Origin: Scatosoma sp045588185
GTDB lineage: Bacteria; Bacillota; Clostridia; Christensenellales; Borkfalkiaceae
Assembly (NCBI GenBank): GCA_045588185.1
Contig: JAZNDR010000051.1
Coordinates: 43,549 to 107,548 of the forward strand
Length of the DNA stretch: 64,000 bases
Direction: 5' to 3'
The translations under genes and the position numbers were made by a program. Positions 33,725-41,783 of the stretch are shown one piece after another; within the stretch, counting starts at the first letter, position 1, and each line of letters begins with the position of its first letter. The notes under the pieces are model-generated. The model saw only the letters and a program-made list of their open reading frames with translations. It was not told the origin of the DNA and searched no databases.

Positions 33725-34036
33725 ATGTTTGTATTTGTAAAAGGCAAGGAGGATGTCTCCAAAACTACGGGTCAAGCATATCAGATGCTTACTCTGGCGC
33801 AGTACGTAGAAGTCGGCGGGAAAGTTAAGGTAAAGGTAAAAGACGTCTTTCCTGAACGTAAAGTAAATCTTAACGATTTTGAATTCGGCGACATTGTAGA
33901 ATGTACCTACGAAGCCCCCGAGTTTTACGGAGATTTTCCTAAGCTTATTTCGGTTGAGCTTATGTATCAATCGCCGTACGTTGAGTTATTGAAAACGTAC
34001 GGAAAGGCGAAAGAGAAAGAAGCGCAAAACAAATAA
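33725..34036 (+). CDS. Putative ssDNA-binding protein (phage pV analogue)
   Basis: 103 residues, predicted beta-rich with an OB-fold-like pattern: KGKEDVSKTTGQAYQMLTLAQYVEVGGKVKVKVKDVFP, an aromatic patch (FYGDFPKLISVELMYQSPY) and a charged C-terminal tail (KEKEAQNK). Size, position after the replication module and before the structural genes, and the strong SD (GAAGGAG) fit the ssDNA-binding protein that coats filamentous phage genomes before assembly. The functional call is by context and fold impression. Confidence 0.55.
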   Translation: MFVFVKGKEDVSKTTGQAYQMLTLAQYVEVGGKVKVKVKDVFPERKVNLNDFEFGDIVECTYEAPEFYGDFPKLISVELMYQSPYVELLKTYGKAKEKEAQNK

Positions 34037-34066
34037 ATCTTGCCAGAGATTAAAAAAGCGAATCTT

Positions 34067-34086
34067 GAACGGGGAAAACCGTTAAG
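34067..34086 (+). repeat. Stem-loop repeat, copy 1
   Basis: CTTGAACGG GGAAAA CCGTTAAG: an AACGG/CCGTT stem. A near-identical element lies at 35381-35400. Confidence 0.6.
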
Positions 34087-34104
34087 AGATATAAAGAACA
34101 AAAG

Positions 34105-34141
34105 ATAGCTTTTACTGCTGGCACGGTAAAAGCTATTTTTG
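34105..34141 (+). terminator. Terminator/attenuator between the ssDNA-binding and structural genes
   Basis: Perfect 11-bp arms ATAGCTTTTAC / GTAAAAGCTAT (34105-34115 / 34126-34136) followed by TTTTTG. It would lower expression of the structural genes relative to the ssDNA-binding gene. Confidence 0.8.
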
Positions 34142-34169
34142 TTCGTAAACACGAAAATTTGGGGACAAT

Positions 34170-34421
34170 ATGAGCGAAAGAATAATTGAGCCATTGTTAT
34201 GGTATGTACTAGGGGAAATTATGGAAATCGGCTTAATACTGTTGGCGATTGTATTTGTTATCGGGACGTTGGTCGTTGGATTTCAGCAAGACGAGATACA
34301 AAGCTTATTTGTTGAGAGCGATTGGCTTACGCCTTGGGAAAAGGCAGAGAGGAAAGCGAAGAAAAAAGCGGAGCGTGAGGCAAAGAAAGCATTGAAAGCG
34401 CGGAGGGCGCGGAAATGGTAA
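34170..34421 (+). CDS. Single-helix membrane protein with basic tail (coat-protein candidate)
   Basis: 83 residues: one strong membrane helix (IGLILLAIVFVIGTLVVGF), an acidic amphipathic stretch (QQDEIQSLFVESDW) and a very basic C-terminus rich in Lys, Arg and Ala. Starts at 34170 and 34218 both have GGGGA five bases upstream; the latter gives 67 residues. Small size, one helix and a DNA-facing basic end are features of filamentous phage coat proteins, but the order of segments is not the classical one. Major or minor coat is a guess. Confidence 0.6.
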   Translation: MSERIIEPLLWYVLGEIMEIGLILLAIVFVIGTLVVGFQQDEIQSLFVESDWLTPWEKAERKAKKKAEREAKKALKARRARKW

Positions 34422-34492
34422 AGAAAAAGCCGTATAAACCGCCGATTATTATCATTCGGCGAATAGAGAACGAAAAGGGGAAGCAAGTATGA
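34415..34492 (+). CDS. Tiny ORF coupled to the next gene (25 residues)
   Basis: Overlaps the end of the previous gene and ends in ATGA with the start of the next. Product begins MVKKKPYKPP and has a short Ile run. GGAGGG lies upstream. Filamentous phages encode very short virion proteins at this place, but the peptide has no real membrane helix. Kept with low confidence. Confidence 0.4.
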   Translation: MVKKKPYKPPIIIIRRIENEKGKQV

Positions 34493-35370
34493 AAAAGTTT
34501 TTAGCAATCTTGTTTACAGCGATATTTTTAGCTATTGACGTCGTGGTATTATGGGCGGTCTTGAAAAAAGACGAGTCAGCGCCGAACGTTCCGCCGGTGG
34601 ACGGCGGGCAGATGGAAGAGCCTATGGGCGATGTTGAAATAGAAGTGAACGGTGTATATCAAGTGACAGTAGGCGGGGAAGCGGTTGAACTGGGTGCCGA
34701 AGAAGAAACGGTCGTGATATACGGCGGAAGCGAGGGGGCGACGTTACGAGCCACAGGCGAAGGAAGCGGAGCAATTAGAGCTTCGGCGGGCGGTCAACTT
34801 ATCGTAAAAGATTTGACGATAGAGGACAAGCGGGCGAACGCTTACACGAACGCGTATTCGAATTATTTGCGTTTTGGCGGAAAGGTGCGGTTTGAAAACT
34901 GTACCTTTAAGGACGTTATTTACGTGAAAGACGATGCGGAAGCGGAGTTTATCAATTGTTCTTTTAATTCTCCGAAATCGAAATATTATGCGGTATGGGT
35001 CGGCGATGGTTCTGCAATCTTTGAAGGGTGCACGTTCACTGGGTATCGAGGAATGAAGATACACGAGTTTGAAGAATATGCCGAGGACGTGACGAAAGTA
35101 ACAATCAATAATTGCGAGTTTCGTGATTTGAGTGAAAAGGTAGGTATAGCGATCGGTGTATTTACGGTGGAGCCGTTGAAAACGGTTGTGATTGTTACAA
35201 ACAGTCGATTTATAAATAATCAAGCGTGGGATACAGTTGGTTCTTTGGCGGGCGTAGATAGTTTTTATGAAACGGATATGTATACAAACGAATACGTATT
35301 CGTAGAGAAAAACAACGTAATACAGTTTACGGCGAAAGCGGATGACGAATACTGGACGCCGAATTATTAA
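34489..35370 (+). CDS. Membrane-anchored right-handed beta-helix protein
   Basis: 293 residues: an N-terminal signal/anchor helix (residues 4-25), a short Pro-rich acidic linker, then repeated ~20-residue turns with the NCxF pattern (FENCTFKD, FINCSFNS, FEGCTFTG, INNCEFRD), typical of a parallel beta-helix of pectate-lyase/adhesin type. No catalytic motif recognised. In a phage structural operon such a fold suggests receptor or glycan contact (inference). GGGGAAG lies upstream of the start. Confidence 0.65.
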   Translation: MKKFLAILFTAIFLAIDVVVLWAVLKKDESAPNVPPVDGGQMEEPMGDVEIEVNGVYQVTVGGEAVELGAEEETVVIYGGSEGATLRATGEGSGAIRASAGGQLIVKDLTIEDKRANAYTNAYSNYLRFGGKVRFENCTFKDVIYVKDDAEAEFINCSFNSPKSKYYAVWVGDGSAIFEGCTFTGYRGMKIHEFEEYAEDVTKVTINNCEFRDLSEKVGIAIGVFTVEPLKTVVIVTNSRFINNQAWDTVGSLAGVDSFYETDMYTNEYVFVEKNNVIQFTAKADDEYWTPNY

Positions 35371-35380
35371 AAGAGTACCT

Positions 35381-35400
35381 TAAACGGGGTAAACCGTTAA
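35381..35400 (+). repeat. Stem-loop repeat, copy 2
   Basis: CTTAAACGGGGTAAACCGTTAAG region, matching copy 1 at 34067 except for few bases; both lie just after a stop codon in the late operon. Confidence 0.6.
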
Positions 35401-35443
35401 GTAATAAAAATTTAGACGGTGGGAAAGACCACGGAGGAGCTAT

Positions 35444-35704
35444 ATGGGAATAGTCAATATTTTCAATGGTAGTAAGGGTAGGCAAGCTACGGGAAAACGT
35501 AGTGCAAGCACCACGCGAGGACGTGGCGGAACGAAGAAGGGTGGCGGTAAGTATTCGCAGGCGCAGAAAACGGCATACGAAGCAGGGCGAGCGTATGAAT
35601 TGGGCAAGAACGGCGGTCGCGTACAGTTAGGCTCGAAGAGGCAGGAAGAGAGTTTCCGTGCCGGTGTAAAGAGCGTAAAAGACAAGAAAACGGAGGAAAA
35701 GTAA
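35444..35704 (+). CDS. Small basic Gly-rich protein (86 residues)
   Basis: Very basic, Gly/Lys/Arg-rich N-terminal half (KGRQATGKRSASTTRGRGG) and a helical C-terminal half. No hydrophobic segment. CGGAGGAG precedes the ATG and the next gene starts three bases after its stop. Possible DNA-binding virion or scaffold protein; no family recognised. Confidence 0.6.
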   Translation: MGIVNIFNGSKGRQATGKRSASTTRGRGGTKKGGGKYSQAQKTAYEAGRAYELGKNGGRVQLGSKRQEESFRAGVKSVKDKKTEEK

Positions 35705-35707
35705 AAA

Positions 35708-36865
35708 ATGGCAAATTATAACAGATACAACCGCGGAGGCGGTAGTGACAGAGGGTTGATTGCGACGATCGTTGCAATTGTACTTGCGGGGATATTGGCA
35801 GTAGTCGCAATTATCAATTGGGACGGAATTAAGACTTGGTTTAAGTCGCTTGGAAGCGGAAGTAACATTGAAGCCCCTGCGGGGGATGAAGACGGCGCTG
35901 GAAACAGTGGCGGAACGTCAGATGATTTCACGGACGGAAACGACCAAACAACGGAAGAAGATACGTTTACGTTCGATCGTACGTTTTTGCGGTATACCGG
36001 CGCGGAAGAAACAAGCGGCGTAATTACAAAAATGACGTATGAATGTAACGTGCCTTATGAGTTAGGGCGTGAAGTTGCATTAGACCCGGATAAAATTTTC
36101 AAATGTACGCTTTTAAATTATTCGACTATATATCAACCGCATATAGAGGCTGGTTACAGTCCCGAAGAGATTTTAATGGAAAGATACGAAAGCGGGAAGC
36201 TTACGTTAAATTTCGATGCTGGTGCGGACGAATGGACTCCCGAATATAACGTAGACCAATACGGAAATAGACGTTGTGTATTGAGAGCTACGGTTTCTCT
36301 TGATTATGCGGATTATAATAATCGTTACGTTCCTGTGTTTTCGGTTGCAACGAGAAACGGCGAGAATGTGACTTTCCAAGCTGCGGATTACGGGGATAGA
36401 AATTGGGACGATTGGTCGGTATCGCCTTCGATTGTATATCTTGCTTCGTCTGTAATGAATCAGATGACCCGTAGCGTAACTTATCATAATACGGATCTGT
36501 GGAATATGTGCGACGTGGTCGTGCAGAAAGGCATAGCGCAAGCGCAAGGCGTAGCGGAAGCGGATTTCGTGGCAGTTGAAGCGGATCCTTCTATTGTAAA
36601 TTTAGGGGCTTCCTCGCTATTGACTGTGAATACTTCGGACGTTTTGACGGTTAAAGTAGGTGAAACGAAGAAATTGAACGTTGTTGTATCGCCTGCGGTT
36701 GATCTTCAAGTAAACTATTTCGCTAATAATTCGGATATGTTGAACTGGGACGGTTACGTCGTTACGCCCGACGGTCAAATAACGGGTTTAAAAGCAGGAA
36801 CGTATACCGTTTCCGTAACGATTGCGGGCGGTGGTCGTTCTTACACGGTACAAGTTGTAGAATAA
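35708..36865 (+). CDS. Membrane-anchored protein with C-terminal Big_2-like domain
   Basis: 385 residues: a short basic N-terminus, one membrane helix (about 17-38), an acidic Gly/Ser/Thr-rich linker (about 50-82), a large extracellular region and a C-terminal Ig-like Big_2-type domain (about 305-385: LTVKVGETKKLNVVVSP ... DGQITGLKAGTYTVSVTI). Big domains are used by adhesins and phage surface proteins to bind hosts or carbohydrates. Minor coat or attachment protein is a context-based guess. Confidence 0.65.
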   Translation: MANYNRYNRGGGSDRGLIATIVAIVLAGILAVVAIINWDGIKTWFKSLGSGSNIEAPAGDEDGAGNSGGTSDDFTDGNDQTTEEDTFTFDRTFLRYTGAEETSGVITKMTYECNVPYELGREVALDPDKIFKCTLLNYSTIYQPHIEAGYSPEEILMERYESGKLTLNFDAGADEWTPEYNVDQYGNRRCVLRATVSLDYADYNNRYVPVFSVATRNGENVTFQAADYGDRNWDDWSVSPSIVYLASSVMNQMTRSVTYHNTDLWNMCDVVVQKGIAQAQGVAEADFVAVEADPSIVNLGASSLLTVNTSDVLTVKVGETKKLNVVVSPAVDLQVNYFANNSDMLNWDGYVVTPDGQITGLKAGTYTVSVTIAGGGRSYTVQVVE

Positions 36866-36878
36866 GGGAGAAAAGTAA

Positions 36879-38897
36879 ATGAAAACAGCGATAAGAAAAA
36901 AAGTTTGGAGGAAAATAAAAACGGCTTTAAGCTTCTTATTGCTGTTTTTTGCTACGTTGGTGCTGTTCTGCTCGTCCATAATGGACGGGCGGAGCGTGCC
37001 GATGGGCGTTAAGGTACACGCTGAAAGCAAAACTTCAAGCTACGAGCAATCGTACGTCATGGATGATTTAAAGGGAATGACGATACAAGGGAATGCGTTT
37101 AATATAGCGCATTACGGATTTACGAGCACGAAGAAAGCGAACGTACTGACGTTTGCGGAGTATTGTTATTCGTACGATACGGAGAAGCAAGGGAATTTTG
37201 GGTTATACGTATACGTACATAATCCGAACGGATTATATTTTTCGGATAGCGTATTAAATCAAATATCCCTGCGTATTAACGGTATAGGCAATTTTAAAAA
37301 ATACACTTTGGATATGCTGTCCGTTTGCGAAGAAACGGACTATGAACGGCTTTTTTATAAGTTTGCGATACGGTTGACGGACGGGGAACGGACGGATATA
37401 TTAACGAAGCTTTCCAGTTCGTCGCGTGTATACGAGATAGGTGAGATTGAATTATTACAGAGCGGAAAGGCAAATGCAGCAGCGTATGCCGTCGGCTCGA
37501 TTTATCGTTATAGCGGATATGCAGCGGGATACGGTGCCGTAGATACGGCAGGCAGTACGTTGAAGTATACCCGTGAAGATATGGAAACATTGAGTTTGGA
37601 CGTGCATCCGACGTTTTACCGTCCAGCGGGAACGAACGGCAAAAACGATTATACGCAAGATAGCTTGCATTCCGTGTATTTTGCCGTACCGAATACGATT
37701 ATACAGAAATACGGTAAAATGACGGCGGTTCACGCAACGTGGTTGAGTGCAGTTCTTGCGCCGATATTGGTTACGGGAAATTATGAAGCTTATCAAGCTA
37801 TTTTGCCGTATTTAGGGGTAAGCGCAGAAAATCTTGATGATTTAACCTGCTTATATTTAGGCGCGTTTCAATATACGGGTAATGGCGATTATGTAAATTT
37901 TGGCTATAATTATAATGATTATGAGTTAATTTCTGCTGTACTTTATAATCGGGCTTATTATGGTTCTGCCGTCGATCCGCTTTGTTCTATTTACTATTCA
38001 GGAAGCAGTGAAAAGAGCGCGGATAATTATACTGTTCCGAGCGCGGATTTGTTGGCGGATTTAAAAAATAGCAAAGATAAATACGGCGGGGCACTTATCA
38101 ATAATAAGTATAGCTGGAAGATGTTCGAAAGTTGTGAATCAAATTTTACAGAGTTCAACATAAAGGCTGAAGATAAGTTTCCTTTGACTAGCCAAAAAAT
38201 ATCTCAAACTTGGTGGCAAAAACTTTCCGGTGGTGGAACCATTGAGGATTATAGTGATCGGTTTAATAATGTTAATGGCATATATGAGGTTAAAGAAGCC
38301 GATTTGATTGGAGAAGATCAAGTCGTTGCTGATCGGTTACTTATTGATAGGTGTGATGTTTCTGCATTTAAATCGTATTATAGTGAGAATAAAAACAACT
38401 CAACAGTATATTTATTGCGATATCGCATAACGGATTATATTTCGCAAGAAGCAACATTGTTTTTAGAGGAAGATTATGTGTTTGGGGGTACTTTTTGGGA
38501 AGAAAAAGATACAAACGCTTATTTCTTCCAGCAAACCGTTGATTTAGATTTTGATATAATCGACGTAACGTTTTCCAGCGAGGGAGTAGATACGGTTATC
38601 GCTGTGGTTTCTGACCCTATGGACGTTGTTCATGATGCAACGCCTCCCGTTTACACTAAGCCAGACAAGGAAGCTCCAAGCTGCTTAAACTTTGAAAGCT
38701 GTTCGGGTTGTTCCTCTGGTTTGCCTTCGTGGGTATGGGTGCTTATTGTTATTGTTGTTTTGTGGATTATAGGTAAGTTTTTCCCGCCGATTTGGAATGG
38801 TATTAAAATCGTGTTCCTAGTGGTTACCGTTCCTATATGGGGTATACCGTGGCTTATTATCAAGCTTATAAAGAAAATTCGAGGAGATGACGAATGA
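36879..38897 (+). CDS. Large secreted protein with C-terminal membrane anchor (pIII-like candidate)
   Basis: 672 residues: a basic start and signal helix (about 16-35, possible cleavage near HAES at ~50), a large extracytoplasmic body rich in Tyr/Asn/Ser, a short Cys-rich segment (CLNFESCSGC, near 615-625) and two hydrophobic helices close to the C-terminus (about 630-665) ending in a basic tail. N-in/C-anchored topology, largest structural gene and position resemble the adsorption protein pIII of filamentous phages; sequence alone does not prove it. The stop overlaps the next start (ATGA). Confidence 0.6.
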   Translation: MKTAIRKKVWRKIKTALSFLLLFFATLVLFCSSIMDGRSVPMGVKVHAESKTSSYEQSYVMDDLKGMTIQGNAFNIAHYGFTSTKKANVLTFAEYCYSYDTEKQGNFGLYVYVHNPNGLYFSDSVLNQISLRINGIGNFKKYTLDMLSVCEETDYERLFYKFAIRLTDGERTDILTKLSSSSRVYEIGEIELLQSGKANAAAYAVGSIYRYSGYAAGYGAVDTAGSTLKYTREDMETLSLDVHPTFYRPAGTNGKNDYTQDSLHSVYFAVPNTIIQKYGKMTAVHATWLSAVLAPILVTGNYEAYQAILPYLGVSAENLDDLTCLYLGAFQYTGNGDYVNFGYNYNDYELISAVLYNRAYYGSAVDPLCSIYYSGSSEKSADNYTVPSADLLADLKNSKDKYGGALINNKYSWKMFESCESNFTEFNIKAEDKFPLTSQKISQTWWQKLSGGGTIEDYSDRFNNVNGIYEVKEADLIGEDQVVADRLLIDRCDVSAFKSYYSENKNNSTVYLLRYRITDYISQEATLFLEEDYVFGGTFWEEKDTNAYFFQQTVDLDFDIIDVTFSSEGVDTVIAVVSDPMDVVHDATPPVYTKPDKEAPSCLNFESCSGCSSGLPSWVWVLIVIVVLWIIGKFFPPIWNGIKIVFLVVTVPIWGIPWLIIKLIKKIRGDDE

Positions 38898-39238
38898 TTG
38901 AATTAGAGTTGTTTTATGAAAAGGCGGTAGTGGCAATCCGCGAGGAACAAGCGGATTATTTAAAACACCAGCGGTCGCAACCGTTTCCACAGGAATTGCC
39001 GACGGTCGATGAGGCGAGCGCGGAGGAGTACGCGAAAATGAAGCTTTTACAAAAGCTGGTGTATCATTTTCATTTACGTAAACAACGCAAAGCGTACAAA
39101 AAGGCGTTAAAACGGCAGAAATACCCCGTGGAAGAAGTATTAACGCGCGGGTATAACGCGGGTATAGAAATGAGTTTAGAACGATTAGAAAGAGAATTTA
39201 AAGGCTTTAAAAAGCGTATAGAAAATTCCGAAGAATGA
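38894..39238 (+). CDS. Hypothetical charged helical protein (114 residues)
   Basis: Almost wholly alpha-helical by composition (Glu, Lys, Leu, Ala), with basic stretches (LRKQRKAYKKALKRQK), no membrane segment. Overlaps both neighbours by four bases, so tightly coupled in the late operon. No family recognised. Confidence 0.65.
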   Translation: MIELELFYEKAVVAIREEQADYLKHQRSQPFPQELPTVDEASAEEYAKMKLLQKLVYHFHLRKQRKAYKKALKRQKYPVEEVLTRGYNAGIEMSLERLEREFKGFKKRIENSEE

Positions 39239-39591
39239 AAAAACGTAAGGTAGGTGCACCAAAGGGCGGTTATGTGCATTGGTTGTTATGGAATTTGCCG
39301 TCAGAGTTCAAGGGCGCGTACATATATAAGTACGATGTAGAAAGGCGGGTAGGGGAAAACTATGTCCGACATAATTATACCTTTTATCGCAAGAACGGGC
39401 GCAGATTATATGACGTTTTCGTAGTAGTTCAGACTTCAAAACATTACTGGCGAGTAATGTATACGAATGTCGAAACGAAACAATACGAGTGCTTCGGCTA
39501 TCGAAACACCCGTATTATAGCTGAATATATGTTTGAGTTATATAAAAATTCGATGGAGAAAAAAAATGACGTTGAAAAAGTTATCCACTGA
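39235..39591 (+). CDS. Hypothetical basic protein ending in the right att repeat (118 residues)
   Basis: Rich in Tyr, Arg and Lys, with a beta-like pattern (YIYKYDVERRVG, YDVFVVVQTSKHYWRVMY). Its last 17 bases lie inside the right 163-bp repeat, so part of the repeat is coding on the phage side. No family recognised. Last gene before attR; on the excised circle zot would be the next gene, about 180 bases on. Confidence 0.6.
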   Translation: MKKRKVGAPKGGYVHWLLWNLPSEFKGAYIYKYDVERRVGENYVRHNYTFYRKNGRRLYDVFVVVQTSKHYWRVMYTNVETKQYECFGYRNTRIIAEYMFELYKNSMEKKNDVEKVIH

Positions 39592-39737
39592 AAAGCGCTT
39601 CTCTGTGAACAACTTTTTGAAATCGCAGAAAGCCTTATAAATAAAGGCGTACAGCGATTTTTGAAAGGTAAAAAAGAAAAGTTGACGGAAAATTCTCCAC
39701 GAGGGGAGAGGAAAAACATTTCGTAAAATACAGCTTT
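39575..39737. repeat. Right 163-bp repeat, attR-side
   Basis: Partner of 27873-28035 in direct orientation. It ends in arm 39713-39728 and core TACAGC 39729-39734. Confidence 0.9.
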
Positions 39738-39750
39738 TACGAAATGTTTT
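39713..39750. other. dif: dif-like Xer recombination site (palindromic att core)
   Basis: Perfect 16-bp arms 39713-39728 / 39735-39750 (AAAACATTTCGTAAAA and its complement) around the 6-bp core TACAGC. Two inverted binding arms with a 6-bp centre is the plan of dif sites. The left prophage end has only the left arm plus the core, so the intact site is re-formed on the right, using the chromosomal right arm. The empty chromosomal site would have the same palindrome. Confidence 0.75.
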
Positions 39751-39825
39751 GGGCTAAAAATATGGAGAATATGGGGAAAGCTTGTTTTTCTATTTTGAGA
39801 TTGTATTTTTGATTAAATCTTCAAT

Positions 39826-41700
39826 TTAATATTTTTTGAAAATTCCGTAAGAATACGGCTTAATTTTTATTTCTGTTTCAAAAACGGTTTCGGAAATTAA
39901 ATCCGTGGTTTTGTACGGCATTTGTAATAAATGCGTTTTTGAGCTATTGTTTACCGCAATGTATATCGCTCCATTCTCATTCTCACGTGCATAAATCAAT
40001 AATCCGTCCGCCGTTGTAATTTCTATAAATTCTCCGTCTTTGAATATTTTTCGATTAGTATTTCGAATTGCGCCGAGTTTTTTGTAAAAATCTATTAACT
40101 CCTCGTTTTTATTATCCCATTCAAAACAACGACGGCAAAACGGATCGATATGTCCTTCCATACCGTTTTCATCACCATAATAAATACACGGAACACCTGG
40201 CAACGTGTATTGTAATACGGCTGCCATTTTCAGCTTTTTTATCGCAGCTTCTTTGGCTGTTTCGCTTAAATATGCGTTAGAGCTTGCCATTTCATCTTTA
40301 TTATGACAATAAATGCCACCTAAAACAGTTAAAATCCGCGCGGTATCGTGCGTGCCTAAAATATTCATCAGGCAATCAAGCGTTTGTTTGGGATAATGGT
40401 CAATCAAATTGCGCACGCAACGTAATAAATCAACGGCTTTTTCGCTGAAAATATAATGAATGATCGCTTCTTTCAACGGATAATTCATTACGCTGTCCAG
40501 CTCGTAACCCTGTAAATATTCGCGTCGTTGAGAATATGCAATCTTGTTTGAGGCATCTTCCCATACTTCTCCGATGATAATTGCATCTGGGTTTTCGCTT
40601 TTAACTGATTTTCGAAGCCCTTTTAAGAAAAAATCAGGCAACTCGTCGGCAACGTCTAATCTATAACCGCCTATTCCAAAACGCAACCATTTCTTTAAAA
40701 CGCCCTTTTCACCAAAAATAAATTCTTGATATTCCTTTGAATTTTCATTTACCTGCGGTAAAATATCAATTCCCCACCAACTTTCGTACTTATTAGGAAA
40801 TTCGGTGAAGGAATACCAGCTATAATAAGGCGAATCTTTTGATTGATACGCGCCAACGGACGGGTAATGACCGTATTTGTTAAAATACACACTATCGTCG
40901 CCCGTATGATTAAAAACTCCGTCTAAAATCAAAAAAATTCCTTGTTTTTTAGCCTCGTTGATCAATTCTAAAAACTCGTCTTCCGTTCCTAAAATTGGGT
41001 CAACGTGCATATAATCCGAAGTATCGTAACGATGATTGGAAGCAGCCTCGAATATAGGATTCAAATATACGGTCGTTATTCCTAATTCCTTTAAATACGG
41101 TAATTTGCTTTGGATTCCTTTAAAATTACCTCCAAAAAAATCGTTATTCAAAACTTTTCCCTGATCGTTTGGGCGGTAAGTAGGCGTACCGCCCCAGTCT
41201 TCACGGATTACGCGCCCTTTTATGTCTGGCATAGTACCCTCTTTGCAAAAACGATCGGGGAAAATTTGATACATTATCCCGCCTTTAAACCAGTCAGGCG
41301 TTTGATAATCTTTTGAAGTTACCGTTAATAGAAAGCCTTGCGGATACTCCGTAATACATCCCATTTGCATATCCCCGCAGGAAATAAAGCCCTCTCCGTC
41401 TACCGAAAACGTATAGAAATATAAGCCGATTTCATTTATACGAACAGAAACGGACCAACCAAAAGCCGTTTTTTGCATCGGGTAGGATTGTGCTTCTTCC
41501 CCGTCGCGATTGAGTAAAAGGAAGGCGTTTGTATACGGTTGCATACAATCTTCTTCCGTTGGAGTTTCCTGTATTCGCTCATTTCCATTGGGATATTTCA
41601 ACAAAAACAGGTTAAATCGTACAATTTCGCCTTGCGCAATCGCGCCCACGGTGCTTTTACAAGCTGTATTTAAAGGGTTGTAATATATTTGTAAAGCCAT
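39826..41700 (-). CDS. GH13 alpha-glycosidase (neopullulanase/maltogenic amylase-like)
   Basis: 624 residues: an N-terminal beta-sandwich (about 1-125), a GH13 catalytic barrel with DGVFNHTG (region I), GYRLDVADEL (region II with the nucleophile Asp), GEVWEDA (acid/base Glu) and GTHDTARIL (region IV), and a C-terminal beta domain. Hydrolyses alpha-1,4/1,6-glucans or cyclodextrins. No signal peptide, so cytoplasmic, fitting glycogen/maltodextrin breakdown with glgP. A terminator separates it from glgP; ribosome-binding site GAGGA. Confidence 0.9.
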   Translation of the reverse strand: MALQIYYNPLNTACKSTVGAIAQGEIVRFNLFLLKYPNGNERIQETPTEEDCMQPYTNAFLLLNRDGEEAQSYPMQKTAFGWSVSVRINEIGLYFYTFSVDGEGFISCGDMQMGCITEYPQGFLLTVTSKDYQTPDWFKGGIMYQIFPDRFCKEGTMPDIKGRVIREDWGGTPTYRPNDQGKVLNNDFFGGNFKGIQSKLPYLKELGITTVYLNPIFEAASNHRYDTSDYMHVDPILGTEDEFLELINEAKKQGIFLILDGVFNHTGDDSVYFNKYGHYPSVGAYQSKDSPYYSWYSFTEFPNKYESWWGIDILPQVNENSKEYQEFIFGEKGVLKKWLRFGIGGYRLDVADELPDFFLKGLRKSVKSENPDAIIIGEVWEDASNKIAYSQRREYLQGYELDSVMNYPLKEAIIHYIFSEKAVDLLRCVRNLIDHYPKQTLDCLMNILGTHDTARILTVLGGIYCHNKDEMASSNAYLSETAKEAAIKKLKMAAVLQYTLPGVPCIYYGDENGMEGHIDPFCRRCFEWDNKNEELIDFYKKLGAIRNTNRKIFKDGEFIEITTADGLLIYARENENGAIYIAVNNSSKTHLLQMPYKTTDLISETVFETEIKIKPYSYGIFKKY

Positions 41701-41722
41701 CTAAAAGTTCCTCAATCTAAAC

Positions 41723-41753
41723 AAAAAGCCGTAAATAAATTTTACGGCTTTTT
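41723..41753 (-). terminator. Terminator after glgP
   Basis: Perfect 13-bp arms AAAAAGCCGTAAA / TTTACGGCTTTTT with a 5-nt loop; A/T-flanked on both sides. The GH13 gene beyond it has no obvious promoter of its own, so partial read-through is likely. Confidence 0.85.
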
Positions 41754-41783
41754 GCCTAAGTTTATACTTAAAAATCGTAAGTT

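Larger units (their letters stand above)
28027..39734 (+). mobile_element. Inovirus-like (filamentous phage) prophage integrated at a dif-like site
   Basis: Bounded by identical TACAGC cores inside 163-bp direct repeats; excision between cores gives an 11,702-bp circle. Contents: Zot/pI-type ATPase, HUH-SF3 replication initiator, ssDNA-binding-like protein, a run of small membrane and secreted proteins, a phage-type repressor with operators, and no integrase, portal, capsid or tail genes. Module order on the circle (replication, ssDNA binding, structural, assembly ATPase) is that of filamentous phages. Using host Xer instead of an integrase is known for inoviruses such as CTXphi. Packaging and production of virions are not shown by sequence. 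Confidence 0.85.
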
